From an uncultured Amylibacter sp. (GTDB lineage Bacteria > Pseudomonadota > Alphaproteobacteria > Rhodobacterales > Rhodobacteraceae), in assembly GCA_943846615.1 (NCBI GenBank), contig OX044354.1, positions 1,443,001 to 1,507,000 of the forward strand: a DNA stretch of 64,000 nucleotides. Direction: 5' to 3'. Below, piece by piece: positions 11,001 to 18,334 of the stretch (positions are counted from its first letter, which is position 1; each line of letters opens with the position of its first letter). The notes below the pieces were generated by a model. That model was not told the DNA's origin. It saw nothing but the letters and a program-made list of their open reading frames with translations, and did no database searches. The position numbers and the translations under genes were made by a program.

Positions 11001-11240
11001 CGTCAGATCGGATGGAATTTCCGATTTTCCGCGATTGATCAAGCCCGAGCGCATCGCATCCATCATCGCCTGATATTCGCGCATCGCATTCACAATCGAC
11101 ATGGGCGCATCGGGACGGTCGAAATTCACCGATGCCATATCAGGCACGTCACCAATTGGACGCGTAATGCGTTTCAGGCGTTCCATCGGATATGGCCCCA
11201 AATGTGGTGCGCGGTGTTTTTCGGAAAAATAGCGTGTCAT
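8028..11240 (-). CDS. Self-sufficient cobalamin-dependent reductive dehalogenase fused to flavin reductase and 2Fe-2S ferredoxin
   Basis: 1070 residues. Residues about 90-260 and 400-545 resemble each other (GYDARSHSATCTESD/GYEAKAHTATDSD; LFNPYIGTR/ILNPYLGPR). This matches the duplicated, partly vestigial cobalamin-binding core described for NpRdhA. Two 4Fe-4S sites follow: C558, C561, C564, C568 and C594, C607, C610, C614. From about 745 there is a phthalate-dioxygenase-reductase-type module: flavin motif RQYSLAGN (803-810), NAD loop LLGGGIGITPM (864-874), and plant-type ferredoxin cysteines C1019, C1024, C1027, C1055. There is no Tat signal and no rdhB membrane anchor, so it is cytoplasmic and presumably NAD(P)H-driven, as proposed for catabolic halophenol enzymes such as BhbA. 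K534 in PRLKSG may be the catalytic lysine (inference). The substrate is unknown. Divergent from the Ldh2-led cluster by 113 bases. Confidence 0.88.
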   Translation of the reverse strand: MTRYFSEKHRAPHLGPYPMERLKRITRPIGDVPDMASVNFDRPDAPMSIVNAMREYQAMMDAMRSGLINRGKSEIPSDLTERANHLKSFAYFQDASVVGITKLDAGCRLDQPIENPDIARLADDLRTKQTKTFAAGMDVLMAELREAVDAPATGIENHTHAIVFLYEYPRDPTTDEAGCEWIQNAQAERASLLGTETANVISNYLRLLGYDARSHSATCTESDLNRLAVLAGLACVEDRKLFNPYIGTRFGLAAVTTTLELAVDEPLAAWADQPKSQTHGLAWKLGKGFTKSASNREPYGKRRFVDGAMPFEKLKRVETPTTYIDEENVPRVPKRTDLFARAQFGDLGKAIEDGARNGHYVRKTATSAAQRKPMSAFVLLQNKPPADQISNSTLDAQRNADNVKAACYFLGIDAVGISRCPDWAYYSHDATGAEIHPTQDQAISMIVDQRFDSMDGSSGDDWISVALSMRAYLRFSLLGGVIAEHIRSLGYEAKAHTATDSDVIHPPLLLLSGLGEVSRIGEVILNPYLGPRLKSGIVTTNMPMTHDKPIDFGMQKFCESCNKCARECPSGAITAGPKKMFNGYEIWKSDSQRCATYRITSPAGAMCGRCMKTCPWNLEGLFAEAPFRWAAMNIPAAAPMLAKLDDMVGNGERNTVKKWWWDLEIQPDEGYRPTTNGVHERDLQKDLKVDYADQTLAVFPADQAPHPYPFPFPIDREKGIEAYENMVSADEHRARVAAGDAESLIHKYTIKSDTKVLHLDVIGIDETAQGVIEYQLGLPDGTDLPVWTAGAHIDVVVAPGFIRQYSLAGNPADRSKYTIGVLREEDGKGGSKLLHRIFTLGRKIFISHPINHFALDHSAEKTFLLGGGIGITPMIAMAHELHAAGEDFAMHYCCSSRKTAGFMDTLKNAPWADHVHLHFSDEGTRADLPAILSNYRNGHHVYTCGPERFMEGVIDAATQAGFPDHARHLEYFTAPEAPEYENHAFTIHLTKSNKTFEIPADRTTTDILLENGIHVDMKCADGICGVCKCGLVSGDVEHRDFVLSNKQRENSIILCQSRAAEANGVIEVDL

Positions 11241-11353
11241 CGCAAAACCCTAGGCTGGGAAATTTGCAAATACTATCCCCATCCGACGATTTATCTGGAC
11301 GGGGGGTCGATTTTTCACATGATGATTGTTGATAACTTATGCAGGGTAGAGCC
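11241..11353. promoter_or_regulatory. Divergent control region between dehalogenase and Ldh2-led cluster
   Basis: This 113-base spacer must carry promoters for both directions. It contains a perfect ten-base palindrome ATTTGCAAAT (11262-11271) and an imperfect dyad with a C-rich arm at about 11275-11284 and a G-rich arm at about 11298-11308. No regulator gene is adjacent. Operator function is inferred from placement only. Confidence 0.35.
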
Positions 11354-12355
11354 ATGGAAAAGAAAACGATTGAACTGTCTGAAATTCAGACACTGACGAC
11401 ACAGGCATTGATTGCCCATGGTGCCGATGATTGGGTGGCGGCATCCGTCGCGCGCGCCGTGCGCATGGCAGAGGCCAAAGGGAACTTGATTTGCGGGCTG
11501 TATTATTTGGAAAGCTACTGCAAGCAGTTGGTGACTGGGCGTGTGAATGGTGCGGCAGTGCCCGTTGTGAGTGTACCAAAATTAGCCTCTGTACATGTGG
11601 ATGCGAAATTTGGGTTTGCACAGGCGGCGTTTGAGCGTGCCTTGCCGATAGCGTTGGAAACGGTGCGCGAAACCGGAACTTGTTCGTTGGCGGTGGCGCA
11701 TTCGCATACTTGTACATCGCTGGGTTATTTCACGGAACAAATCGCACAGGCGGGTTACATTGCAATTGGCCTGACCAACGCAAGCGCTGTTGTATCGCCC
11801 CCTGGCGGAAATGCCGCCGTGTTGGGAACCAATCCGATTGCCATGGCGATCCCCGATGGTGCGGGTGGTGTCGCGTTTCAGTTTGACCAAAGTACATCCG
11901 CGATTGCACTGGGAAAAATTACCATGGCGGCATCGGCAGGCGAGGATATTCCACTGGGCTGGGCCGTGGATGCGGATGGCAATGAAACCACCGACCCCAA
12001 GGCAGCGCTAAAAGGATCGTTGATGTCGTCGGGCGGCTACAAAGGCTGGGGCTTCGGCTTGATGACCGAGGTGTTGGCGGCCGCATTTACGGGGTCCGTG
12101 AATTCACTGGATGTAAAGGGATTAAAATTGCCAGATGGTGCGCCGCATGATCTTGGGCAGTGTTATATAATCCTTGATCCCACCACGCATGGCGATGGTT
12201 TTTATGACCGTATTGCACGGGTTGCAGATGCCGTTGACGAACAGGAAAGCGCACGGTTGCCCGGTTCAAAATTCGTGATGCCTACATCTGTTAATATTGA
12301 GAAAAACATTTATGAACAGCTAGTTATGCTGTCTAAGGGACCTCAAAATGGATGA
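11354..12355 (+). CDS. Ldh2/malate-L-lactate dehydrogenase-family protein lacking the Ser-His motif
   Basis: 333 residues with the Ldh2 fold: AVAHSHTCTSLGYF, VSPPGGNAAVLGTNPIAMA and FDQSTSAIALGKI, the last carrying the conserved aspartate (D178). Family members are NAD(P)H-dependent reductases/dehydrogenases of 2-oxo or 2-imino acids (malate, ureidoglycolate, delta-1-piperideine-2-carboxylate). Where the family normally has S-H-G near residue 47, this protein reads I46-C47-G48 (GNLICGLYY), so the usual acid/base histidine is absent. Chemistry is therefore uncertain. I start at ATG 11354 (GGTAGAG upstream); an in-frame ATG at 11339 would add five residues. First gene of a five-gene cluster; it overlaps the next gene by eight bases. 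Confidence 0.8.
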   Translation: MEKKTIELSEIQTLTTQALIAHGADDWVAASVARAVRMAEAKGNLICGLYYLESYCKQLVTGRVNGAAVPVVSVPKLASVHVDAKFGFAQAAFERALPIALETVRETGTCSLAVAHSHTCTSLGYFTEQIAQAGYIAIGLTNASAVVSPPGGNAAVLGTNPIAMAIPDGAGGVAFQFDQSTSAIALGKITMAASAGEDIPLGWAVDADGNETTDPKAALKGSLMSSGGYKGWGFGLMTEVLAAAFTGSVNSLDVKGLKLPDGAPHDLGQCYIILDPTTHGDGFYDRIARVADAVDEQESARLPGSKFVMPTSVNIEKNIYEQLVMLSKGPQNG

Positions 12356-13331
12356 TTATCGCATCGACTGTTTGCAATATGCAAACTGGTCAGAGAAGAT
12401 TTTCCGCGAAATGCGGACGGGTGGGTTGGACGCGGTGCATGTGACCATCGCCTATCATGAAACGTTTCGTGAAACCGTGTTGAACATAGAGCAGTGGAAT
12501 CGTTGGTTTGAACAATTTCCCGATCTGGTTTTTCAGGGATTCACAGGCGCCGATGTACGGCTGGCGCGGGAAACTGGGCGCACCGCGATATTTTTCGGGT
12601 TTCAAAATCCGTCACCCATAGAGGATGATATTGGATTGGTTCAAATCCTGCACCAATTGGGCGCACGGTTTATGCAATTGACGTATAATAATCAGTCGCT
12701 GTTGGCGACTGGCTGTTACGAGGATTACGACGCTGGTCTGACGCGGATGGGTCGCGAAGTGGTGACCGAAATGAACCGCGTTGGCATGGTTGTGGACATG
12801 AGCCATTCAGGCGAAAAATCGACGCTTGATGCCATTGAACATTCCAGTCGCCCGATTGCGATTACACATGCCAATCCGCACAGCTGGCATGCGGCGCTGC
12901 GCAATAAATCAGAAACGGTTATGCGCGCGCTGGGTGAAACAAATGGCATGTTGGGATTTTCGATTTATCCGCATCATTTGAAAGATGGGCCAGATTGCAC
13001 GTTGGACAGTTTTTGCCACATGATCGCGGATGCTGCGGATGTTATGGGTGTGGATCACATCGGGATCGGCACGGACCTGTGTCAAGATCAGCCAGACAGC
13101 ATTGTGGAATGGATGCGCGTTGGGCGTTGGACCAAAGGTATTGATTACGGCGAAGGGTCTGCATCGAATGCAGGGTTTCCACCGATGCCGTCTTGGTATG
13201 CTGGCAATGTCGATTTTGTCAACATTACCAAAGGGTTGCGCGGCATAGGGATGTCCGAAGAGGACACAAATAAAATCATGGGCGGCAATTGGTTGCGGTT
13301 TTATGATGATAACTTTGGGCCCGCATCTTGA
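12348..13331 (+). CDS. M19 (renal/membrane dipeptidase) family protein with degenerate metal site
   Basis: 327 residues, TIM-barrel M19 family: LGARFMQLTYNNQS, GREVVTEMNRVGMVVDMSH, PIAITHANPHSW and DHIGIGTDLCQD match the conserved strands. H153, H174, R185 and D243 align with family active-site residues. The N-terminal HxD zinc motif is replaced by D7-C8-L9-Q10, and the bridging glutamate position appears to be Q86 (FGFQNP). A classical binuclear zinc dipeptidase is therefore unlikely; a mononuclear or altered hydrolase/lyase is possible. There is no signal peptide. Start ATG 12348 lies inside the end of the Ldh2-like gene, and its stop overlaps the next start, so translation is coupled on both sides. 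Confidence 0.78.
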   Translation: MDDYRIDCLQYANWSEKIFREMRTGGLDAVHVTIAYHETFRETVLNIEQWNRWFEQFPDLVFQGFTGADVRLARETGRTAIFFGFQNPSPIEDDIGLVQILHQLGARFMQLTYNNQSLLATGCYEDYDAGLTRMGREVVTEMNRVGMVVDMSHSGEKSTLDAIEHSSRPIAITHANPHSWHAALRNKSETVMRALGETNGMLGFSIYPHHLKDGPDCTLDSFCHMIADAADVMGVDHIGIGTDLCQDQPDSIVEWMRVGRWTKGIDYGEGSASNAGFPPMPSWYAGNVDFVNITKGLRGIGMSEEDTNKIMGGNWLRFYDDNFGPAS

Positions 13332-14986
13332 TCGCGCAGGTTGATTTACGGCCACCATCGGTGGTGATGAAACTGTCGCGGTTGGGCAGCTTTCATCAAT
13401 CGCGCCTTAGCTTTATGCGTGTGTTATTGCGTCGGGTCGTGTCCGAAAACTGGCGCTTTGATGCGCCTGATTGGCATGTGGATGAAAAGGGTGTTGGGCA
13501 TGCGGTTTACACGGTCCATGGGCCAGATCGTACATATTCATTGGTTGCATTTGCACATGATTTACCCGCTGATCAACGATCAGATCGCGTGATCGCAGAG
13601 GCGTGGGATACGACGTTTTCCCTACATGATGGGATACCGGCAGGTGCGGATATTGAGCGACTACGGGCGAATGTGCCATTGCAAGAGGCGGGGCGGATTT
13701 CGAAACGCGAATTGACGTTATCCCGCGCAAACCGTTCGGTGCGGTTGTGGGAATATGTGGTTGATTGCCTGTCGCGTGGCGAACAGCCAGAAGCGGAACA
13801 ATTATACGCCGTGGGGTATTTGATGCGCACGACTGCCGTTTATGGATCGGGGAAATTTGGCGCCGCTGATCGGGGTGATATTTCGGATCGCGATGAATTG
13901 CGCAATCCGTTTCAAGTGGAAATGTTGACGGTCTATTTGATACGCAATTTTGTGATGGATTTGGTGGAGCATATGGCCCGTGTTCGCGGTGGCGATACGG
14001 CCGTTGTTTTAGACCCAGAATTGCGGCGATGTTTGGGGATTGGCAATTCAACGGGTTTGGGTATGGCCCCATTTTTGGTGCATCATCCCGCGTTGTTAAA
14101 CACATGGATTTTGGCGCGCGAAACCGCATTGGCACGCGTGCGGGCGGTTGAAAGTGTGCCTGATGTAATTTTTGATGAAATGCAGGGGCATTTACAGTTG
14201 TGTTTGCGAAATGCAGAAAACTGGAACAGCCAGCATGAAATCCAAATGCCTAAGGTTGTTGAATTATGCGCAGGCATGGCCGATGTTTTGAACAAATTCA
14301 ATGATATACGCCGCGAAGCACGACCATGGGATGCCTTGTACACTTGGGTTGAAAAACATGCATGCGAAGACGTACAGGAACAGGTTGTTTCCGCGTTGTT
14401 GGAACCATATCCCGAATTGGTTGATGGATTATCCGATTGCATGTTTATTGATGAATCCGCGCATTTCAAATTGGATGGCTCGGGCACAACGGATGATCTA
14501 AAGGCGCAGATTGAACAGGCCTATGATTGGGCGTTGGAAATTGATTATTCATCCCCCACAGAACAGGCGCGTTTTTGGTATGTATCCGAGGCCAAACTGG
14601 AACCCCGTTTGGGTGAACGTGCCGAAGAAGAGGGTGCCGCATTGGAACAACCATTGGCCATCGCGCGTGATGTTGCGGCGTTATATGCGAGCCTGCCAGA
14701 TGGGCAATCGTTAGCGGTGTTTTTGCGTGACCATCCAGAACACCGGCATATTGTGCGCCGTGTGCAATTGGCACAGAAATTTCCGTACAGTGAAATTCGT
14801 GATAACCTGTTGGAATCCAAAATCCTGCCCATTGATATGTTACGGTGCAAGTTATCGTTTTTCGGAGCAACGAAATTTGATCCGCGTTCTGATCGCTGGG
14901 TGCGGATCTGTATGTTTAAAAACGCTCCGTTCCCGCATGAACTGACCGGTGATGATAATTGGTCATATGGGGCAATGCCATGCTGA
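13328..14986 (+). CDS. Conserved-looking protein of unknown function, about 550 residues
   Basis: 552 residues, soluble, with no signal peptide or membrane span. I do not recognise a family. The N terminus is basic (MKLSRLGSFHQSRLSFMR, about 14-31). The middle contains a glycine-rich GIGNSTGLGMAPFLVHHP segment (about 240-257) followed by long charged helices. The C-terminal third is acidic, with a final conserved-looking FFGATKFDPRSDRWVRI. The start is TTG 13328, overlapping the previous stop as TTGA; a later ATG at 13367 is the alternative. Its own stop overlaps the DUF3726 start as ATGCTGA. Being locked between M19-like and DUF3726 genes suggests it is a subunit or enzyme of the same pathway. 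Confidence 0.75.
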   Translation: MIAQVDLRPPSVVMKLSRLGSFHQSRLSFMRVLLRRVVSENWRFDAPDWHVDEKGVGHAVYTVHGPDRTYSLVAFAHDLPADQRSDRVIAEAWDTTFSLHDGIPAGADIERLRANVPLQEAGRISKRELTLSRANRSVRLWEYVVDCLSRGEQPEAEQLYAVGYLMRTTAVYGSGKFGAADRGDISDRDELRNPFQVEMLTVYLIRNFVMDLVEHMARVRGGDTAVVLDPELRRCLGIGNSTGLGMAPFLVHHPALLNTWILARETALARVRAVESVPDVIFDEMQGHLQLCLRNAENWNSQHEIQMPKVVELCAGMADVLNKFNDIRREARPWDALYTWVEKHACEDVQEQVVSALLEPYPELVDGLSDCMFIDESAHFKLDGSGTTDDLKAQIEQAYDWALEIDYSSPTEQARFWYVSEAKLEPRLGERAEEEGAALEQPLAIARDVAALYASLPDGQSLAVFLRDHPEHRHIVRRVQLAQKFPYSEIRDNLLESKILPIDMLRCKLSFFGATKFDPRSDRWVRICMFKNAPFPHELTGDDNWSYGAMPC

Positions 14987-15381
14987 CGCGATCCGAAATA
15001 TTTGCATATGCCAAGAAGGCAACGCGTGGTGCTGGGTTTTCATGGGGCATGGCCGAAGAGGCGGCGCAGGCAACTGTTGCACTGTACGTTGCGGGGCATG
15101 ATGGATTTGCAGCATTGGTTCCTGTTTTGCAAAATGCTGATGGGAAAACGCAACCATTGTCGGATGATTGTGGGCTGACATTGGGCACGTATTTGGCGGA
15201 TTGTGGAATCGCGCCATCAGGGCAGGATGTGATTGGATCAATATTATTCAATGCCCTGTGTGGGCATATTGCCAAGGGCGAAAAACCATTCCCACAGAAC
15301 GCACCACAGATCATCCAAGATTTTGCCCAGCGCACCTATGTTCCAGACAGCGCAGAATCGCGTTTGCGTGGCGCTGGATAA
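14980..15381 (+). CDS. DUF3726-family protein
   Basis: 133 residues. The N-terminal pattern LTRSEIFAYAKKATRGAGFS followed by WGMAEEAAQATVAL matches my recollection of DUF3726 proteins, a small family of unknown function found in Rhodobacterales and relatives. It is soluble, probably mostly helical at the start. The start is ATG 14980, overlapping the preceding stop by seven bases; a start 21 bases earlier is open but would lie deeper in the previous gene. It is followed after 41 bases by the enolase-superfamily gene. No catalytic motif is evident, so it may be an accessory subunit. Confidence 0.75.
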   Translation: MLTRSEIFAYAKKATRGAGFSWGMAEEAAQATVALYVAGHDGFAALVPVLQNADGKTQPLSDDCGLTLGTYLADCGIAPSGQDVIGSILFNALCGHIAKGEKPFPQNAPQIIQDFAQRTYVPDSAESRLRGAG

Positions 15382-15422
15382 AGCCAATTGTTTTTCAACT
15401 GAAACAATGGTTCAGTGATACC

Positions 15423-16652
15423 ATGAAACTTACTGACCTAGAAATTTTTGTTGTGGGAAATCCGCCCCCCGGTTGGGGTGGTCGTTATTTCATTTTTGTT
15501 AAACTGACCACGGACAATGGGATCACTGGATTTGGCGAGGTTTATGCAGCCTCTATCGGGCCCAAGGCGATGATCCATGTGATCAACGATGTGTTTGAAC
15601 GCCATATGCAGGGTGAAAATCCCGAAAATATCGAATTGATGTTTCGCCGCGCCTATTCGTCTGGATTTACACAACGCCCCGATCTGTCGGTGATGGGCGC
15701 GTTTTCGGGTTTGGAAATCGCATGTTGGGATATTATCGGCAAGGCGAATAGTCGCCCCGTTTACGCCATGTTGGGCGGCAAGATGAATGATCGTGTACGG
15801 TCATATACGTACTTGTACCCGCTGGAACATCACGACACGGATACGTTTTGGACATCCCCAGATATGCAGGCCGAGAGCGCGCGCGCCATGGTTGATTTGG
15901 GGTTCACTGCCGTGAAATTTGACCCCGCTGGCCCCTATACAATGCGCGGTGGGCATATGCCTGCGATGACGGATATCGATCTGTCTGTACGCATGTGCGA
16001 AGCCATCCGTGATGCGGTTGGCACGCGTGCCGATTTGTTATTTGGCACCCATGGGCAGTTCAGCACAGGCGGCGCAATCCGCATGGGCCGTGCAATCGAA
16101 AAATTTGATCCCCTGTGGTACGAGGAACCGGTGCCACCAGACAATATCGGATCGATGCGCAAGGTGGCGCAAGCCGTGCGTATTCCCATTGCGACGGGCG
16201 AACGTTTGACAACCAAGGCCGAATTTGCCCCCGTGTTACGCGAAGGTGCGGCGACGATTTTACAGCCCGCGTTGGGGCGTTCTGGTGGTATTTTGGAAAC
16301 CAAGAAAATCGCCGCAATGGCCGAGGTTTACAATGCACAGATGGCACCGCATTTATATGCAGGGCCCGTTGAATGGGCGGCGAATGTTCAGTTGGCGGTG
16401 AACATCCCCAATATCTTGATGGCGGAAACCATCCTGACGGGTGGTGGGTTTGCCGGTGATTTAATCGACCATGCAATTAAATGGGAAGATGGATTTATCC
16501 ACGCCCCAACCGAACCAGGATTAGGGATTACATTTAACGAGGAGTTGGCGCGCGCGCACCCGTATGATGGTGATGGATTACACCTGCAAATGCAGGATGC
16601 GCCCTGTGATTATGCGGATGGCAATGCATTCTTGGGTGGGGCCGCTGATTGA
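15423..16652 (+). CDS. Enolase-superfamily (mandelate racemase/galactonate dehydratase-like) enzyme
   Basis: 409 residues. The N-terminal capping domain has DNGITGFGEVY and FSGLEIACWDIIGKA. The barrel has FTAVKFDPAGPY (K165), WYEEPVPPDN (E235), PIATGERLTTK (E260) and QMAPHLYAGP (H310). These fit the mandelate racemase subgroup near acid-sugar dehydratases, which abstract a proton alpha to a carboxylate using Mg2+. At the first metal-ligand strand, where relatives have an aspartate (V-D-F-H-G in galactonate dehydratase), this one reads F-G-T-H-G (207-211). The substrate is unknown; the genes upstream suggest an amino- or sugar-acid route. I start at ATG 15423 (KLTDLEIF); the frame is open further upstream through the DUF3726 gene but that is a shadow. 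Last gene of the cluster. Confidence 0.85.
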   Translation: MKLTDLEIFVVGNPPPGWGGRYFIFVKLTTDNGITGFGEVYAASIGPKAMIHVINDVFERHMQGENPENIELMFRRAYSSGFTQRPDLSVMGAFSGLEIACWDIIGKANSRPVYAMLGGKMNDRVRSYTYLYPLEHHDTDTFWTSPDMQAESARAMVDLGFTAVKFDPAGPYTMRGGHMPAMTDIDLSVRMCEAIRDAVGTRADLLFGTHGQFSTGGAIRMGRAIEKFDPLWYEEPVPPDNIGSMRKVAQAVRIPIATGERLTTKAEFAPVLREGAATILQPALGRSGGILETKKIAAMAEVYNAQMAPHLYAGPVEWAANVQLAVNIPNILMAETILTGGGFAGDLIDHAIKWEDGFIHAPTEPGLGITFNEELARAHPYDGDGLHLQMQDAPCDYADGNAFLGGAAD

Positions 16653-16726
16653 TCGGTGGATTTGCATTCATACCTTGAATGACGGGCCACAAGTGTTAAA
16701 TATGCTAGCCAAAATAGAGACATAAA

Positions 16727-17290
16727 ATGTATTCAACAGATACCGAAATCCCCGGCGTACAAATCATTACACCACCACGCTTCAAAGATGACCGAGGTTG
16801 GTTCACTGAATCGTGGAACCAAAACAAAATGGACGAGGTCACAAATGGCCTGAAGTTTGTCCAAGATAATCACTCGTACTCTGGTCCTACCGGCACGGTT
16901 CGTGGTTTGCATTTTCAAACGCCACCCCACGCACAGGACAAACTGGTTCGCGTTATCAAAGGCAGCGTAACAGATGTGGCCGTTGATATCCGCAAGGGAT
17001 CGCCGACATTTGGCAAATGGGTTTCCGTGATGTTATCCGCCGATAACGCCAAACAACTGTTGGTGCCCAAGGGGTTTTTGCACGGATTTGTCACACTGGA
17101 ACCAGACACCGAAGTTTTATATAAATGCACCGATTTTTACGCCCCTGAATGTGACGGCGGCATTAAATTCGACGATCCCGATCTGGCAATTGATTGGGGC
17201 ATGGATACATCCAGGGCTGTTTTATCCGACAAAGATAAAATCGCCCCCACTTTCGCTGATTTCGACAGCCCCTTCACTTTCCAAGGATAA
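16727..17290 (+). CDS. rfbC: dTDP-4-dehydrorhamnose 3,5-epimerase
   Basis: Cupin-fold epimerase making dTDP-4-dehydro-L-rhamnose, third step of dTDP-L-rhamnose synthesis. 187 residues, normal size. DDRGWFTESWN, the active-site strand GTVRGLHFQTPP and VPKGFLHGFVTL are family signatures. First gene of rfbCBDA; 74 bases of spacer from the previous gene hold a weak promoter candidate (TTGAAT 16675-16680, TAAATA 16697-16702). The product supplies L-rhamnose for surface polysaccharide. Confidence 0.95.
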   Translation: MYSTDTEIPGVQIITPPRFKDDRGWFTESWNQNKMDEVTNGLKFVQDNHSYSGPTGTVRGLHFQTPPHAQDKLVRVIKGSVTDVAVDIRKGSPTFGKWVSVMLSADNAKQLLVPKGFLHGFVTLEPDTEVLYKCTDFYAPECDGGIKFDDPDLAIDWGMDTSRAVLSDKDKIAPTFADFDSPFTFQG

Positions 17291-17293
17291 GGC

Positions 17294-18334
17294 ATGAAAA
17301 TTCTCGTAACAGGCGGCGCAGGCTTTATCGGCTCTGCGGTTGTGCGTCAGGCAATTAACGATGGTCACAACGTCGTCAATTTGGACAAGCTGACATATGC
17401 CGCATGTTTGGAAAACCTAAACAGCGTGTGCAACAGCCCGAATTATGCATTTGAACAAATCGACATTTGCGACGGATCCGCGCTGGCTGCCTGTTTCGAC
17501 AAACACCAACCAGACGTCATCATGCATCTCGCCGCAGAGAGCCATGTTGACCGTTCCATCGATGGCCCATCCGCATTCATGCACACCAACATCATCGGCA
17601 CATATGAAATGTTAGAGGCAGCACGCGCATATTGGGATGGCAAAGGCCGTCCAGATGATTTCCGTTTCCACCACATTTCCACAGACGAGGTTTATGGTTC
17701 ACTGGGCGAAGTTGGTCTATTTACAGAAGACACGCCATATGATCCAAATTCGCCATATTCTGCGTCCAAGGCATCGTCGGATCATTTGGTGCGTGCATGG
17801 CATGAAACTTACGGTCTACCCGTCGTCGTAACCAACTGTTCCAACAATTACGGCCCATTCCATTTCCCCGAAAAATTGGTGCCTGTGGTGATTATCAAAG
17901 CATTGGCCGGTGAATCGATTCCGATTTACGGCAAGGGCGATAATGTGCGCGATTGGCTGTATGTCGAAGATCACGCAGACGCATTGTTGAACGTGGTCGC
18001 CAAGGGCGAATTAGGTCGCACATATAATATCGGTGGTGAAAACGAGGCGACGAACCTTGAACTGGTCAACATGATTTGTACGTTGCTTGATGATCTGCGC
18101 CCTGCGGATAAACCATACGCCGATTTGATTTCCTTCGTGGCGGACCGCCCTGGGCACGATCAACGATACGCGATTGATCCAACTCGTATCCGCAATGAAT
18201 TAAAATGGCGCCCGTCCGTAACATTGGAACAGGGTTTGCGCAAAACCGTGGAATGGTATTTGGCGAACGAGGATTGGTGGCGCGCCTTACAAAACCGCGA
18301 TGGCGTTGGCACACGTTTGGGTAAAACCGCATGA
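17294..18334 (+). CDS. rfbB: dTDP-glucose 4,6-dehydratase
   Basis: Extended short-chain dehydrogenase converting dTDP-glucose to dTDP-4-dehydro-6-deoxyglucose. 346 residues. The NAD loop [11 protein letters not shown] is at residues 6-16. [11 protein letters not shown] carries the catalytic Thr-Asp-Glu triad region, [10 protein letters not shown] the catalytic Tyr and Lys, and [12 protein letters not shown] the substrate loop. It begins three bases after rfbC and overlaps rfbD by ATGA, so the operon is translationally coupled. Confidence 0.96.
   Translation: MKILVTGGAGFIGSAVVRQAINDGHNVVNLDKLTYAACLENLNSVCNSPNYAFEQIDICDGSALAACFDKHQPDVIMHLAAESHVDRSIDGPSAFMHTNIIGTYEMLEAARAYWDGKGRPDDFRFHHISTDEVYGSLGEVGLFTEDTPYDPNSPYSASKASSDHLVRAWHETYGLPVVVTNCSNNYGPFHFPEKLVPVVIIKALAGESIPIYGKGDNVRDWLYVEDHADALLNVVAKGELGRTYNIGGENEATNLELVNMICTLLDDLRPADKPYADLISFVADRPGHDQRYAIDPTRIRNELKWRPSVTLEQGLRKTVEWYLANEDWWRALQNRDGVGTRLGKTA

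Noticed and set aside
10761..11396. 211-codon open frame on the plus strand over the dehalogenase start
   Set aside because: It is antisense to a protein with clear conserved motifs, its composition is rich in His, Arg and Ile, and it has no ribosome-binding site or recognisable domain.
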